This document shows, piece by piece, positions 27,192-33,748 of a stretch of DNA of 64,000 nucleotides. Source of the DNA: Vandiemenella viatica. Lineage: Eukaryota > Arthropoda > Insecta > Orthoptera > Morabidae. The stretch lies in contig CM061919.1 in NCBI GenBank assembly GCA_031002005.1, positions 171,351,121 through 171,415,120 on the forward strand, written 5' to 3'. Below the pieces are notes generated by a model. The model worked only from the letters and a program-made list of their open reading frames with translations. It did no database searches and was not told the origin of the DNA. Position 1 is the stretch's first letter; every line of letters begins with the position of its first letter. Position numbers and translations under genes: made by a program.

Positions 27192-29108
27192 TTGTACGCC
27201 TCGTTGACGTCGAGGTCATTAGAGGCGTGAAAAGATCGGGGCTAGGAACAGGAAGGAATTTGACTATGGTCTTTTAAAGGAAGCATTCGCCTTGAGTGAT
27301 TAGGGGAAACCATGAAAAACCCAAATCTGAATGCCCGGACGGGGATTCGAACTGGTGTCCTCCTGAATGCAAGGCCAGGCTGTTAGCGTCTACCCACCAC
27401 GCTCAGTTCCGTGCTCGCCACCCACCTTCCCACCGCTCTAATGGAGCATTCACAGTAGTACTTGTAGGACCTAAGAGATTGATTTTCATTAAAAGAACTC
27501 TTGATGGTCCATGAAAGTCGTTACCGGTTCCTTTCGATTCACACAATACTTTTTTTTTTAAATAATAAGATTATTATACATTATAATTTAAATATAGACT
27601 GCAAAGATTATGTAAAATAATAATGATAATATCGTGTAATCTAATCATTCCAGTCACAGACTTTCTTATTAGCCGTGCAGTGCAATTCTATCGCTGTCAC
27701 CTATTTTTAAAAGGAGACCTACAGATTAACTTGAAATTCGAACCACGGAGCATCCTAGCATCTTTGCATTAACAAATCAAAGCTTTGCCAGAGGTGACTG
27801 TCAGTTTTAAGACCCATGGAAATTGCAGCTGAGACAGGGGTTTGAACAAGGGACTTTCAGTACCCCAATCATACGCCGTATCCATCTGAGTCAAGAGACA
27901 AATCTGGATGTAATGACAAATAAATATTCAAACATAGTAAAATCAACGTACTTTTTTTCTGTATCATTTATTTTTGCTATCCTAAAACACAATTGCACTT
28001 TTATATGATTGGATACATATTTTTCAATACTTCTAAATTCAGGTGCTTGCAGCGAGTGATTCGGGTATGGAAGGTCTCCGGTTCAAAATCTGGGTCTTGG
28101 ATGCAATTTTTACAGGCCTTAAAATCGGCCTTCACATCTGGCAAAGCTTTGATTTGTTAATGCAAACATGCAAGGACTATACCTACATTTTATGAACATT
28201 TGATGAACCTAAAGTAAGGCTGAAAAAATGGACACTTTTCTAAAGCAATCGGTAGGACCAGAAATTTGTGAACTCTTTCTATACATTTCTCCAAATCGAC
28301 CAGCCTGACACTGGTCTCCATCGTCAAAAATTAAATCAAACTAATGACAACTGACACACGGTGCAGTGTCGTTTGAACTCTCTTTAATCGAGTGAGCGAC
28401 AATAATAAGAAAAGGGTCGGTCAGTGACAGTGCAGGTTCGGTGCGGTCTATTGTATGCCGACCTTTACTTTACATGCAAGTTCAAACTAGTAAATTCGTC
28501 ACTTTGGTAATAACATCATTTAATTCATAGTGACCTTTTTAGCGAGATCGTCAGAAAACAACCCCTTTTCGTTAGCTAAGTGACAATGGGCAGAATTTTG
28601 AATAAAGAGAAAAGAATAATATATATTGTTATGTAAACAAAACATCCGTCATACATCCGCTTTAAAAATTGCTGATACAAAAGCGGATGTAGGATTTCAT
28701 GTGAAAGTTCCGCACTTGGAGATGCGGATGCTGATGTCCGTTACATCAGTAGTATATATATATACCAGGAAATAATACGAGCTAATTAGCAAATGGATTT
28801 ACAAAAAAAGGGATAGCGAAATGAACCACCACTTACCTTAGAGGATGGTATCATGGGGTGAACACATAAATAAGCACAAAACACAGGAAAACAATATTTC
28901 GGGACTTGGCCCTTCGTCAACAGGATAAAATCAGGGAGGAAGGGTGGTGTAGGAGAAACGGTCTCTTACACCACCCTACCTCACTGATTTTCTCCTGTTG
29001 ACGAAGATCCAAGTCCCGAAATATTGTTTCTCATGTGTTTTGTGCTTATTTATGTGTTAACCCCATGATACCATCATCTCAGGTAAGTGGTGGTTAATTT
29101 CACTATCC

Positions 29109-29143
<35 letters not shown>

Positions 29144-30040
29144 CGAAGGATAAGGAATGAGGCCCATCCTGTTACAAAACATGCCAGTTCCCACAAACTG
29201 AATAATTTTAACATCTGTTTCTCAGATAGGGCGATCCAAGTTTTCCCTAATAACCCAACCTCCTCTGAACTGTGTAGATGGGAACTAGCCTATCAGAATA
29301 TCCAGGAAAACAGACATCCTCCAGGCCTCAATCTCCACTAAATTCCTCCCTCCAGACCCAGCACTTTTTATTTCTACTATTTATATTTTATTTTTCATTT
29401 ATAGTTTTTCGAAATTTGATTTATATATGTATCCTCACTCAGTTATTATGTTGGTCTACCTTTCAATGTTAATATACCGTCAACACTATCAATTATCAAT
29501 ACAATACTTGAACTACCCCCCCCCCCCCTCTCCTACACTACCATCTGCGCCAGTTGCGCCATTCACCAGACGGCCTGGTGTCTCACTTCTGCACAATTAA
29601 GGCTGTATGCTGAAATATTGCACTTTTCATGTGGTTTTTTTTTTGTGTTCGTTGTTCCCAGCCACCTTCATCTGTGGTAAGTATTGGGTCATATTTCCTT
29701 ATCTTTATTGCCTTAAAGCATTTCCCTGCTCATTGTTATTATGTATATATAATCAAAGGTGCCAAGTAGCGAAAAGGAATTAAATTAAGATAGGGAAATG
29801 AGCCACCACTTACCTTTAGAAGATGGATGTAGGGCGCAAACACACAGAAAAGACAAAAACACAACAGATAATGAAATTTTCGGGACAAGCCCTTTATCAA
29901 CAGGAGTTTTCTCCTGCTGATAAAGGGCTTGTCCCGAAAATTTCTTTATATGTTGTGTTTTTGTCTTTTCTGTGTGTTCGCGCTCCACAACCATCATCTA
30001 AAGCTAAGTGGTTGCTCATTTCCCTAGCATAATTTAATTC

Positions 30041-30094
<54 letters not shown>

Positions 30095-31473
30095 AAATAT
30101 AATCCAACACTTACTACAGATGAAGGCGGCTGGGAATGATGAACATAAAAATGAACAAACATAAGAAATGTGCAATATTACGGCAGTTAGCCTTATTCTT
30201 GTAAACATGAGACACCAGACGGCCATCATCGTGTGCACATCTGGCTTCGCCTGGTGTCTCACTTTTGCAAGAATAAGGCTAACCACTGAAATATTGTGCA
30301 TTTCTTTTGTTTGTTCGTTTTTATGTTCATCATTCCCAGCCACCATTATCTGTGTTAAGTGTTGGGTTGTATTTCATTATCCTTCCTTAATTTATTGTCC
30401 TGCTCATTGTCATTATAGATATTGAATATTGCTGCGGCATTGAAACACAGAAAAAAATACATACACACATAGAGCATTGAAATTTTAGGTCTCATAGACC
30501 TTCCTTAACAATAGAGTGGGATAGTTGCCTGATGGAGGCCGAGTTTACTGTCAGCATCATGAGAGGTGGACCAGGTGGTATATGTTCTGGGTGAAAACAT
30601 TTTGCTTCTAATAAATTCTTCTCATGTAACTAGCAGAGTTGGTCCATCGATGGACTAACTCGTATAGTTACCAGAGAAGATTTTATTTATAGTCACTGCC
30701 GAGAAAACCTCCAGTCTTACGTTTGCTTCTATATACACCTTCAGTATAAACTGCAACTGGACTAAAGCAATCACAGTAACACAGTGACTTTATAGCAATG
30801 TAAACTTGACCCCATTTAACACCAAGAACAACACAAAATGTATCAAAATGGGGTCTACTGGAGATCGCGATTCCGCTACAACAACATATAGTAATATCGT
30901 TGGAATACTGATGTAGTCAGTCGCAAGACGTATTATTATCAAGCAGTAATTCCGTTGTAATACAGCCTGGACCATTATTTTCAAGCACAAATTAGGTTGT
31001 AATACAGCCTGGACCAGTGTGAAACCGTTAAATGTACTTAGGGAAGAATTTATAGTGGAGTCTTGCGTTTGACCACTGTAGTATTATGATGACAATTCCT
31101 GGCGGAATCGCGATCTCCAGTAATCCCTCAAAATGTCCACTATAAATTGATAAGCATTACACAGATTAGCAAACTGTTGTTACAAAGATCACAATAAAAA
31201 CCTATTTTGAATACCATAATTTTATACCAATACTTTCACTTAATCATACAAATATTCCCATGAAATAGCAATCATTACATGTTTACTACTGCAATATTTA
31301 TACCTATGTTGACATCAAGAGCAGCTGCTGATTTATCCGTTGTGGGATCACTGATTAACAATACTTTCATGTCATTCTGCAAAACAAGTCCTCTATAAAG
31401 TCTTTTGTCCTCTGCAGATTTTATGATATTTTCAACACGCATCTTAACACAATTCATCTTGACGGCGTAATGT
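4499..31473 (-). CDS. Ide: Insulin-degrading enzyme (M16A zinc metalloprotease), 5' half, 11 exons
   Basis: Cytosolic or mitochondrial inverzincin protease that degrades insulin, amyloid-like and other short peptides inside a closed chamber. Eleven minus-strand exons join in frame: 31473-31304, 16682-16475, 11912-11743, 11638-11516, 8493-8291, 8209-8009, 5419-5282, 5175-5072, 4995-4893, 4781-4686, 4608-4499. All have AG acceptors and GT donors, and the phases fit through every junction (about 536 codons from ATG 31457). The spliced product contains the HxxEH zinc motif (HFCEH), the downstream zinc-ligand region [12 protein letters not shown], and family blocks such as [11 protein letters not shown] and NEFIPTDF. 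This matches the first half of the ~1000-residue family. Remaining exons lie left of the window. The 14.6-kb intron between the first two exons is full of Penelope-like elements. Family assignment is very secure. Confidence 0.95.
4686..4781 (-). CDS. Ide: IDE exon j
   Basis: Reads [20 protein letters not shown], then [12 protein letters not shown]; the NEFIPT(D/N)F block is diagnostic. 32 codons, phase 0 at both ends. Acceptor TTACAG ends at 4782, donor GTAAGT at 4685. Confidence 0.93.
4893..4995 (-). CDS. Ide: IDE exon i
   Basis: Reads [20 protein letters not shown], then [14 protein letters not shown]. The EKWYGT(K/Q)Y block is characteristic of IDE. Acceptor CATAG ends at 4996; donor GTAAGT starts at 4892. 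Confidence 0.93.
5072..5175 (-). CDS. Ide: IDE exon h
   Basis: Reads [20 protein letters not shown], then [15 protein letters not shown]. Acceptor TTTTACAG ends at 5176; donor GTAAG starts at 5071, splitting the Arg codon as AG|G. Confidence 0.93.
5223..5252 (+). repeat. Poly(A) run
   Basis: About 30 consecutive A between IDE exons g and h, in a 106-bp intron. No retroelement body is attached that I can see. Confidence 0.9.
5282..5419 (-). CDS. Ide: IDE exon g
   Basis: Reads [20 protein letters not shown], then [15 protein letters not shown]. The [10 protein letters not shown] and FRFKDKE blocks match the domain 2 start of IDE. Acceptor TTGCAG ends at 5420; donor GTGAGT starts at 5281. 46 codons, phase 0. 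Confidence 0.93.
5420..7200. other. IDE intron, no recognised element
   Basis: AT-rich sequence between exons g and f. I see no ORF, repeat or structured RNA that I can support in this stretch. Confidence 0.6.
7201..7440 (+). pseudogene. Possible LINE ORF1 fragment (Cys motif plus coiled coil)
   Basis: A 62-codon frame with a CPRC start followed by a charged heptad-like stretch ([20 protein letters not shown]). Such a zinc-finger/coiled-coil arrangement is common in LINE ORF1 proteins. It lies inside the IDE intron antisense to the gene. It could also be chance. Confidence 0.25.
7590..7847 (-). mobile_element. SINE family 1, copy 2
   Basis: Full-length minus-strand tRNA-derived SINE. The tRNA-like head at about 7775-7847 has a B box (GGTTTGAATCC on the minus strand) and an A-box-like TGTAACGGTTAGCG. 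The body is as in copy 3, with the A-tail seen as the T-run near 7592-7602. Direct repeats ACAAACAAAGA flank it (about 7577-7587 and 7848-7858), a target-site duplication. Confidence 0.88.
8009..8209 (-). CDS. Ide: IDE exon f
   Basis: Begins [19 protein letters not shown] and continues through [14 protein letters not shown] to LVFQ. Exactly 67 codons, phase 0 at both ends; acceptor TTTCAG ends at 8210, donor GTGTGT starts at 8008. Confidence 0.94.
8291..8493 (-). CDS. Ide: IDE exon e
   Basis: Reads [20 protein letters not shown], then [18 protein letters not shown], ending HEYYKAG. IVPIKD and the FPxPD block are IDE landmarks. Donor GTAAGT starts at 8290 (phase 0), and a (TA)n microsatellite lies in the intron just beyond it. 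Confidence 0.93.
8955..10259 (-). mobile_element. mariner-type DNA transposon, decayed
   Basis: Ends are imperfect inverted repeats: AGAGGGCTGTCCAGAAAGTG at the left, and on the opposite strand TGAGGGCTATCCAGAAAGTA at the right. TA flanks both ends (8953-8954, 10260-10261), as expected for Tc1/mariner. Minus-strand translation near 9205-9345 shows NNAHSHM and [17 protein letters not shown], the DNARPH and PYSPDLAPSDYHLF landmarks of mariner transposases. The frame is broken throughout. It is inserted in the IDE intron between exons e and d. Confidence 0.8.
9100..10110 (-). pseudogene. mariner transposase relic
   Basis: Only the C-terminal catalytic region (third-Asp block LAPSD near 9225-9265) is readable. 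Upstream parts are too decayed to align by eye. No intact product. Confidence 0.6.
10260..11515. other. IDE intron; possible short RT fragment near 10.8 kb
   Basis: Mostly featureless. Near 10815-10885 the plus strand reads [18 protein letters not shown], which resembles the FD.VDH..LL.KL..YGI block of LINE reverse transcriptases. It is too short to assign to a family. Confidence 0.3.
11516..11638 (-). CDS. Ide: IDE exon d
   Basis: Encodes [20 protein letters not shown], then [21 protein letters not shown], the conserved substrate-cleft block that follows the zinc region in IDE. Phase 1 at both ends; acceptor TATAG ends at 11639, donor GTAAT starts at 11515. Confidence 0.93.
11743..11912 (-). 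CDS. Ide: IDE exon c, third zinc-ligand region
   Basis: Reads [19 protein letters not shown], then [10 protein letters not shown], then HPYNKFGTG. The REVNAV block holds the glutamate that is the third zinc ligand in M16A proteases. Acceptor CTGCAG ends at 11913; the phase-1 donor begins at 11742. Confidence 0.94.
11913..14279. other. IDE intron, no recognised element
   Basis: I found no gene or repeat I can support here apart from a 12-14 base C run near 13842. Short open frames show no family signature. Confidence 0.5.
14280..14533. mobile_element. hAT-type MITE, 254 bp
   Basis: Begins CAGGGTCGGCGTTAG and ends CTAGTGCCGGCCCTG, inverted repeats matching 13 of 15 bases. Flanking octamers TTAAAGTA (14272-14279) and ATAAAGTG (14534-14541) match at 6 of 8 positions, consistent with an aged 8-bp hAT target duplication. 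The interior holds a long G run and no coding capacity. Confidence 0.72.
14534..16474. other. IDE intron, no recognised element
   Basis: AT-rich, no supported ORF, no clear repeat family. Single-copy intron or very old repeats. Confidence 0.5.
16475..16682 (-). CDS. Ide: IDE exon b, catalytic zinc motif
   Basis: Carries the inverted zinc-binding motif HFCEH within [18 protein letters not shown] and ends with GSLDR. The glycine codon is split with the previous exon (G|GC) and the arginine codon with the next (AG|G). Acceptor is TTTTCAG at 16690-16683; donor GTGA begins at 16474. This exon alone identifies the family. Confidence 0.95.
16841..17106 (-). mobile_element. SINE family 1, copy 3
   Basis: Best preserved copy, minus strand. 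The tRNA-like head at 17030-17106 reads (minus strand) ACCGAGCGTGGTGGTGTAAC, then GGATAGCG, then the perfect B box GGTTCGAATCC. It is followed by the body with CCATGGTTTCCCCAAATC and a ~30-base A-tail (T-run 16842-16872). CCCCTGTTTT occurs on both sides, a likely target-site duplication. Not a functional tRNA gene: the acceptor stem is not completed. Confidence 0.9.
17230..17420 (+). repeat. PLE LTR-like repeat (plus)
   Basis: Contains AATTTCGACACTCG, TGTGTTTCAATGC and GGTAAGCAGTGGTTATTATCC, modules shared with the PLE flanks at 26.1 kb. No coding content. Confidence 0.5.
17450..17815 (-). repeat. PLE LTR-like repeat (minus) with hammerhead-like core
   Basis: Opposite-strand partner of the repeat at 17230. 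On the minus strand, positions 17543-17537 read CTGATGA, followed by A, GGG, and a later GAAA-like element. This resembles the conserved half of a hammerhead ribozyme. The 3' side leads into the PLE GIY-YIG relic. Confidence 0.5.
17820..18480 (-). pseudogene. Penelope-like element C-terminus (GIY-YIG endonuclease relic)
   Basis: Minus-strand translation gives a Y-I-G block ([20 protein letters not shown]) followed by the conserved tail ([17 protein letters not shown]). This is the same domain seen in the relics at 20.7 and 25.5 kb. GIY-YIG is the endonuclease that Penelope-like retroelements use for insertion. Frameshifted and 5' truncated; its upstream side abuts the transposon at 18504. Confidence 0.72.
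18504..19787 (+). mobile_element. Tc1/mariner-superfamily transposon, decayed
   Basis: Its right end is the TTTTGAACCACCCTG terminus and its left end starts CAGGAATGTG. TA occurs at both sides (18502-18503, 19788-19789). The interior encodes a transposase relic. It is inserted among PLE remnants in the large IDE intron. Confidence 0.65.
18604..19660 (+). pseudogene. IS630/Tc1/mariner-type transposase relic
   Basis: Starts near ATG 18604 ([10 protein letters not shown]). Recognisable blocks: [20 protein letters not shown] with a stop after it, [20 protein letters not shown] (second catalytic Asp in FTDEA), [12 protein letters not shown], and [18 protein letters not shown] near the end. These are landmarks of a DDE family widespread in insects. 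Several stops and frame changes make it dead. Confidence 0.75.
19800..20110 (-). repeat. PLE LTR-like repeat (minus)
   Basis: Shares long blocks with the plus-oriented repeat at 26.29-26.47 kb (AGAGGACAAGCAGAGGGGCA here, and its complement there). Its minus strand reads TTGACAA, A, GGG, CTTGT, CCC, a degenerate hammerhead-like core (about 19912-19935). Confidence 0.6.
20200..20550 (-). pseudogene. RTE-type LINE C-terminal fragment
   Basis: Minus-strand translation contains [20 protein letters not shown] and [15 protein letters not shown], the conserved tail of RTE-clade RT proteins (GRPP.RW.DDI....G..W...A..R..W). It lacks the catalytic RT and endonuclease regions, so it is a 5'-truncated 3' end. 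Confidence 0.72.
20590..21290 (-). pseudogene. Penelope-like element: linker and GIY-YIG endonuclease relic
   Basis: A 191-codon open frame (21276-20701) reads, in order, [19 protein letters not shown], the GIY-YIG core [20 protein letters not shown], and a tail with [17 protein letters not shown] and LRRWEHAH. The CCHH-like CxxC-N-H motif before GIY-YIG is typical of Penelope elements. RT is missing upstream. It faces a plus-strand relic that starts at about 21216, giving a head-to-head arrangement. Confidence 0.78.
21216..21640 (+). pseudogene. Penelope-like element GIY-YIG relic (plus)
   Basis: [20 protein letters not shown] near 21260-21315, then interruption by about 110 bp (21371-21480) of minus-oriented PLE 3' flank. 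The C-terminal tail then resumes ([27 protein letters not shown]) to about 21630. One PLE has been inserted or recombined inside another. Confidence 0.65.
21690..21890 (-). repeat. PLE LTR-like repeat (minus) with hammerhead-like core
   Basis: Minus strand near 21770-21800 reads TGACTAA, GAC, TAAA, GTC, GAAATA: a short stem closed by GAAA, the same layout as the other PLE repeats here. Confidence 0.45.
22641..23550. other. Unidentified insertion splitting the PLE
   Basis: No PLE coding similarity here. Near 23530 is GTTAAGTGGCGACC, which resembles the junction of an LTR with a TGGCGACC primer site. The insert could be a solo LTR plus leader of an LTR element. Ends and target duplication could not be fixed by eye. 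Confidence 0.3.
23560..25735 (+). pseudogene. Penelope-like RT plus GIY-YIG relic
   Basis: Diagnostic PLE blocks in order: [14 protein letters not shown] with [12 protein letters not shown] (RT N-terminal extension, about 24170-24290), [16 protein letters not shown] (about 24440), [11 protein letters not shown] (about 24630-24665, the first catalytic-Asp block), FLNELN (about 24970), and GIY-YIG (about 25430-25530) with [20 protein letters not shown] at the end. PLEs copy their RNA at the target and are distinct from LINEs and LTR elements. Many frameshifts. Confidence 0.8.
26290..26530 (+). repeat. PLE LTR-like repeat (plus)
   Basis: Reverse complement of the 19.8-20.1 kb repeat over GAGATCAGTTTTGAT and CTGTACTTGTCCTCTGTTT. 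It is followed by ACCACTTCTTACCACAGCTG of another opposite-facing copy. Confidence 0.55.
27147..27412 (-). mobile_element. SINE family 1, copy 4
   Basis: Minus strand; A-tail as a ~40-base T run at 27147-27187, then the family body and a tRNA-like head ending near 27412. The B box is intact as GGTTCGAATCC complement (GGATTCGAAC at 27343). It has diverged more than copy 3. Confidence 0.82.
27735..27905 (-). mobile_element. SINE family 2, minus copy
   Basis: Minus strand head reads TGACTCAGATGGATACGGCG (A-box-like) and then GTTCAAACCCC (B-box-like). It is followed by the body sharing TCTGGCAAAGCTTTGATTTG with the plus copy at 28045. Confidence 0.6.
28045..28185 (+). mobile_element. SINE family 2, plus copy
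   Basis: Plus strand head with GCAGCGAGTGATTCGGGTAT and B-box-like GGTTCAAAATC, then AAAATCGGCCTTCACATCTG and GCAAAGCTTTGATTTGTTAA. Together with the minus copy at 27735 it makes a ~95-bp inverted repeat around a ~230-bp spacer. Confidence 0.6.
28806..29114. repeat. Foldback palindrome 1 (inverted PLE LTR-like repeats)
   Basis: Arms of about 140 bp (28806-28946 and 28968-29114) with a ~20-bp loop. Each arm contains a TTGACGA-A-stem-GAAATATTG hammerhead-like core. A (TA)n tract starts at 29112. Confidence 0.85.
29113..29142. repeat. (TA)n microsatellite
   Basis: About 15 TA units directly after foldback 1. Similar TA tracts follow foldback 2, suggesting TA-rich targets or tails for this repeat type. 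Confidence 0.9.
29150..29345 (+). pseudogene. PLE C-terminal fragment
   Basis: Plus strand carries the tail of the GIY-YIG ORF ([16 protein letters not shown], then [11 protein letters not shown]). Only the last ~60 codons remain, followed by a 3' flank ending in PLE LTR-like sequence at about 29580-29750. Confidence 0.6.
29580..29760 (+). repeat. PLE LTR-like repeat (plus)
   Basis: Contains GCTGAAATATTGCAC, GTTCCCAGCCACCTTCATCTG and GGTAAGTATTGGGTCAT, matching the right arm of foldback 3. Confidence 0.55.
29775..30042. repeat. Foldback palindrome 2
   Basis: Arms of about 130 bp meet at about 29905-29910 with almost no loop. The plus-strand arm has CTGATAA (29917-29923), A, GGG, CTTGT, CCC, GAAA (29936-29939), a hammerhead-like core. 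Followed by a ~50-bp (TA)n tract (30043-30092). Confidence 0.88.
30043..30092. repeat. (TA)n microsatellite
   Basis: About 25 TA units joining foldback 2 to foldback 3. Confidence 0.95.
30091..30385. repeat. Foldback palindrome 3
   Basis: Arms of about 128 bp (30091-30218, 30255-30382) with a short spacer. Arms share GGCTAACC(A/T)CTGAAATATTGTGCA-type sequence, seen here as GGCTAACCACTGAAATATTG on the plus strand. Confidence 0.85.
30430..30600 (-). repeat. PLE LTR-like fragment
   Basis: CGGCATTGAAACACAG and GAAATTTTAGGTCTCATAGACC, a further degenerate member of the repeat set. Confidence 0.4.
30858..31120. mobile_element. TA-flanked MITE, 263 bp
   Basis: Perfect 19-bp terminal inverted repeats CTGGAGATCGCGATTCCGC at both ends, TA immediately outside each end (856-857 and 121-122 of the respective blocks). 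Inside, GTTGTAATACAGCCTGGACC occurs twice in tandem. Tc1/mariner-type by its TA target; no coding capacity. It ends about 180 bp from the first IDE exon seen. Confidence 0.85.
31304..31473 (-). CDS. Ide: IDE exon a (first exon seen)
   Basis: Encodes the N-terminal block SPEDKR-like ([13 protein letters not shown]) through [18 protein letters not shown]. It begins after a CTTCCAG acceptor at 31475-31474 and ends at a phase-1 GT donor (31303-31302). Two in-frame ATGs lie early in the exon, the first at 31457, and the frame stays open back to the acceptor (HYAVK before the Met). The true start may therefore be here or in an unseen upstream exon, as in IDEs with a mitochondrial leader. Confidence 0.9.
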
Positions 31474-32790
31474 CTGGAAGAAAACAGAAAATCAATTACT
31501 TACTCTATTACCAAAAACATATGTAAAATTATAACAGATGAAATACATCTAGTGAAAGCCTGATACAAAAACTGCATTCTTGCCAGCTTTTATTAACTAG
31601 TGGGTAAACAACAAGAAGCAAAGTAATATAACATTTGCTATTGTATTAAAACGTGATTTGTTGTAATTCTTATTTTTCTGGTAGCATACAGATTTTAATT
31701 GTTACTTAAGCGATGATTTGGTACAATCCCATAAGTAAGCAAATACAAACTTTGTCATTCATTGCCTGATATTGGTAAGTGGGTTATTTTACATACATAA
31801 ATTTCTTTGAATTTATGTGCTTAGATAAAAAATTTAAAACTGCAATGCATATTTCTTGTAATATTATTCATGTTTAATTTATCAAAGAAACTAAAGATTT
31901 AGGAAATTTATGTACACAGTAAGCATGTAATCAGTTGTCTTTAGAACATGTGGAAAAAGTCTAAAACTAAATGCCCGGTGTCAATATTCAGTTCTATTTG
32001 ACACCTCATTTTCACTTCTGCAAAATGGGAAACCTTTCAAATTTTGAATTTTAACTTTCCTGATAGTTGAAAATAGTTATACATTTGAAGCATGTAATAA
32101 TGTTTTTCTTTTAGGTAAAGCGATGCGTGCTTACTTAATTGGAAATACACTATGAACGATGACAGTTTTAACGCGAAAGAAGGAAAATCCAAGGCATTTT
32201 AAGGATTTCATTCACTAATTTTTCTTTTAATTTTCAATCAACAAACAACCATCCTACATCAGCTGTTCGCCACGAATTATACCAAAGATCATACTGTTGT
32301 TTAATGGCATTTAAGTACACAAAGTAATTCAAAAATGGAATCCAAAAAGTAAGATCCTACTGCACAGCAAATTGCTGCAAAGATAATCAAAGGATGATCC
32401 CTTTGCAAACGTTTTCATTTTCATGCATTCTTCTTTCATTCTTGCAAGGGAAAACTATTTGTTGATATTATGCTCTGCAAATAAACATTAGTAAATTAAC
32501 GCACAATTGAATAACAACATTTTCGAAGTTGCCCATTTTGATATAAGAATTTTTCATGACAATTTATGGAACTGACATTCAAAGTCTTAATATTCATACA
32601 TCTTTTCACGGGGGACGAGTTAGGAGAAAGATAAAAAAAAAAAGGTGGTTGGCAGGAGGAAGATGGAATACATGTAGAGATCAATTACAGTTAAAGTTAA
32701 CAGTACTGTGGAATCGCGGTGGCAACTATGAAGGCCTTACGGGAAATATGAAAAGTGACTGCTAATGGGAGTATGGGACGTTGGTGGCAA
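31474..32790. other. Upstream of first IDE exon, no recognised element
   Basis: Sequence 5' of the first exon seen. I could not identify a promoter, a further IDE exon or a repeat family. A leader exon may lie here or further right. Confidence 0.4.
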
Positions 32791-33740
32791 AATATCAGGC
32801 CTTGTCCTAAAACGTTATTTAGATTGAGTCTGCTTGCCAGGAGACTGGAAAAGTGGGATAGTAGTAATTGACCATAAAGAAAGAGTGTCAAGAATTACGG
32901 ACCTATCAATATGACATCAGTGGTGAATAAATTAATGGAGACATTGATATGCAGCTAATTACATCAGAAATGTCCGCGAGAAAAGAAACTGATTTTCAAA
33001 TCGAGAACATGGATATTCATACTAATCTCAGTTAGTAGGCTATATACAAGATATTTGGGATCTCAAATTGATAGTGTAACAGTAGATTATTGTGAGGTAT
33101 AAAATGATGGTAAATGAGGTAAAAACATTGGAGTGGATGAAAAAGTGATTTGTCGACTAGAAAAATTTTGTAAATCTAGAAAGCGAAAAGTTGGGTAGAA
33201 AATGTAATATTGAAAGAAGTGAACTTGAAAATTGGGGAACAGCTAATATTGGGAACATTTTTATACGTTATTCTAATGAATGATGTGTTGATGGTTAACT
33301 GTTAGAAGTGAGCTTGTTTTCAGATGTCATAATGTTATATAACAGGGTAAAAACGGTGACTGTGAACAGTTGCAGGTGATCTGGACAGAACAGCTAGTTA
33401 AGATGAAGAAAAATGCATGAAGAGACAGCTTATTAGGCACACATATAAAAGACTAACGGTTGATTACGATTATAAAGTGAAGAAGGAAATGCTTGTTGAA
33501 GGTTTGATATGCAAATATTTAGGCAAAACATTTGATGCTAAACTCAATTAGGTAGGACACATTACACAGGTGGAAGGAAAAGGTTTCAAATCCTTCAAAC
33601 GTTGGAGAGAATGATGACGGTATGTACCAGAGAAGTGACTGAATTGGCTTACAAAATTTTGGTCAGACCATTGCTTGAATATGGTGGTGTAGTATGAAAC
33701 CAACATTTTTAGTATCAAATACAGGAGTTGGAGGGGTGAA
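32790..33740 (+). pseudogene. LINE B relic, RT portion
   Basis: KNYGPINMTSVVNKLMETLI near 32890, SQIDSVTVD near 33065, then weaker pieces of the C-terminal region up to YRSWRG near 33735. The order matches the LINE B copy at 44.7-45.9 kb. It ends abruptly where the PLE GIY-YIG ORF begins. Confidence 0.7.
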
Positions 33741-33748
33741 AAGATTTT

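Larger units (their letters stand above)
26775..28750. mobile_element. Putative non-autonomous DNA element with GCGGATG subterminal repeats
   Basis: Both edges are rich in GCGGATG and its complement: left at about 26808-26862, right at about 28648-28735. The two edges are in inverted orientation, as in some hAT elements. No transposase was seen. It contains a family 1 SINE and two family 2 SINEs. Exact ends were not determined. Confidence 0.4.

Noticed and set aside
29897..30346. 149-codon minus-strand open frame
   Set aside because: It runs through two foldback palindromes and a TA tract, so its open state reflects low-complexity repeat sequence and not a gene.
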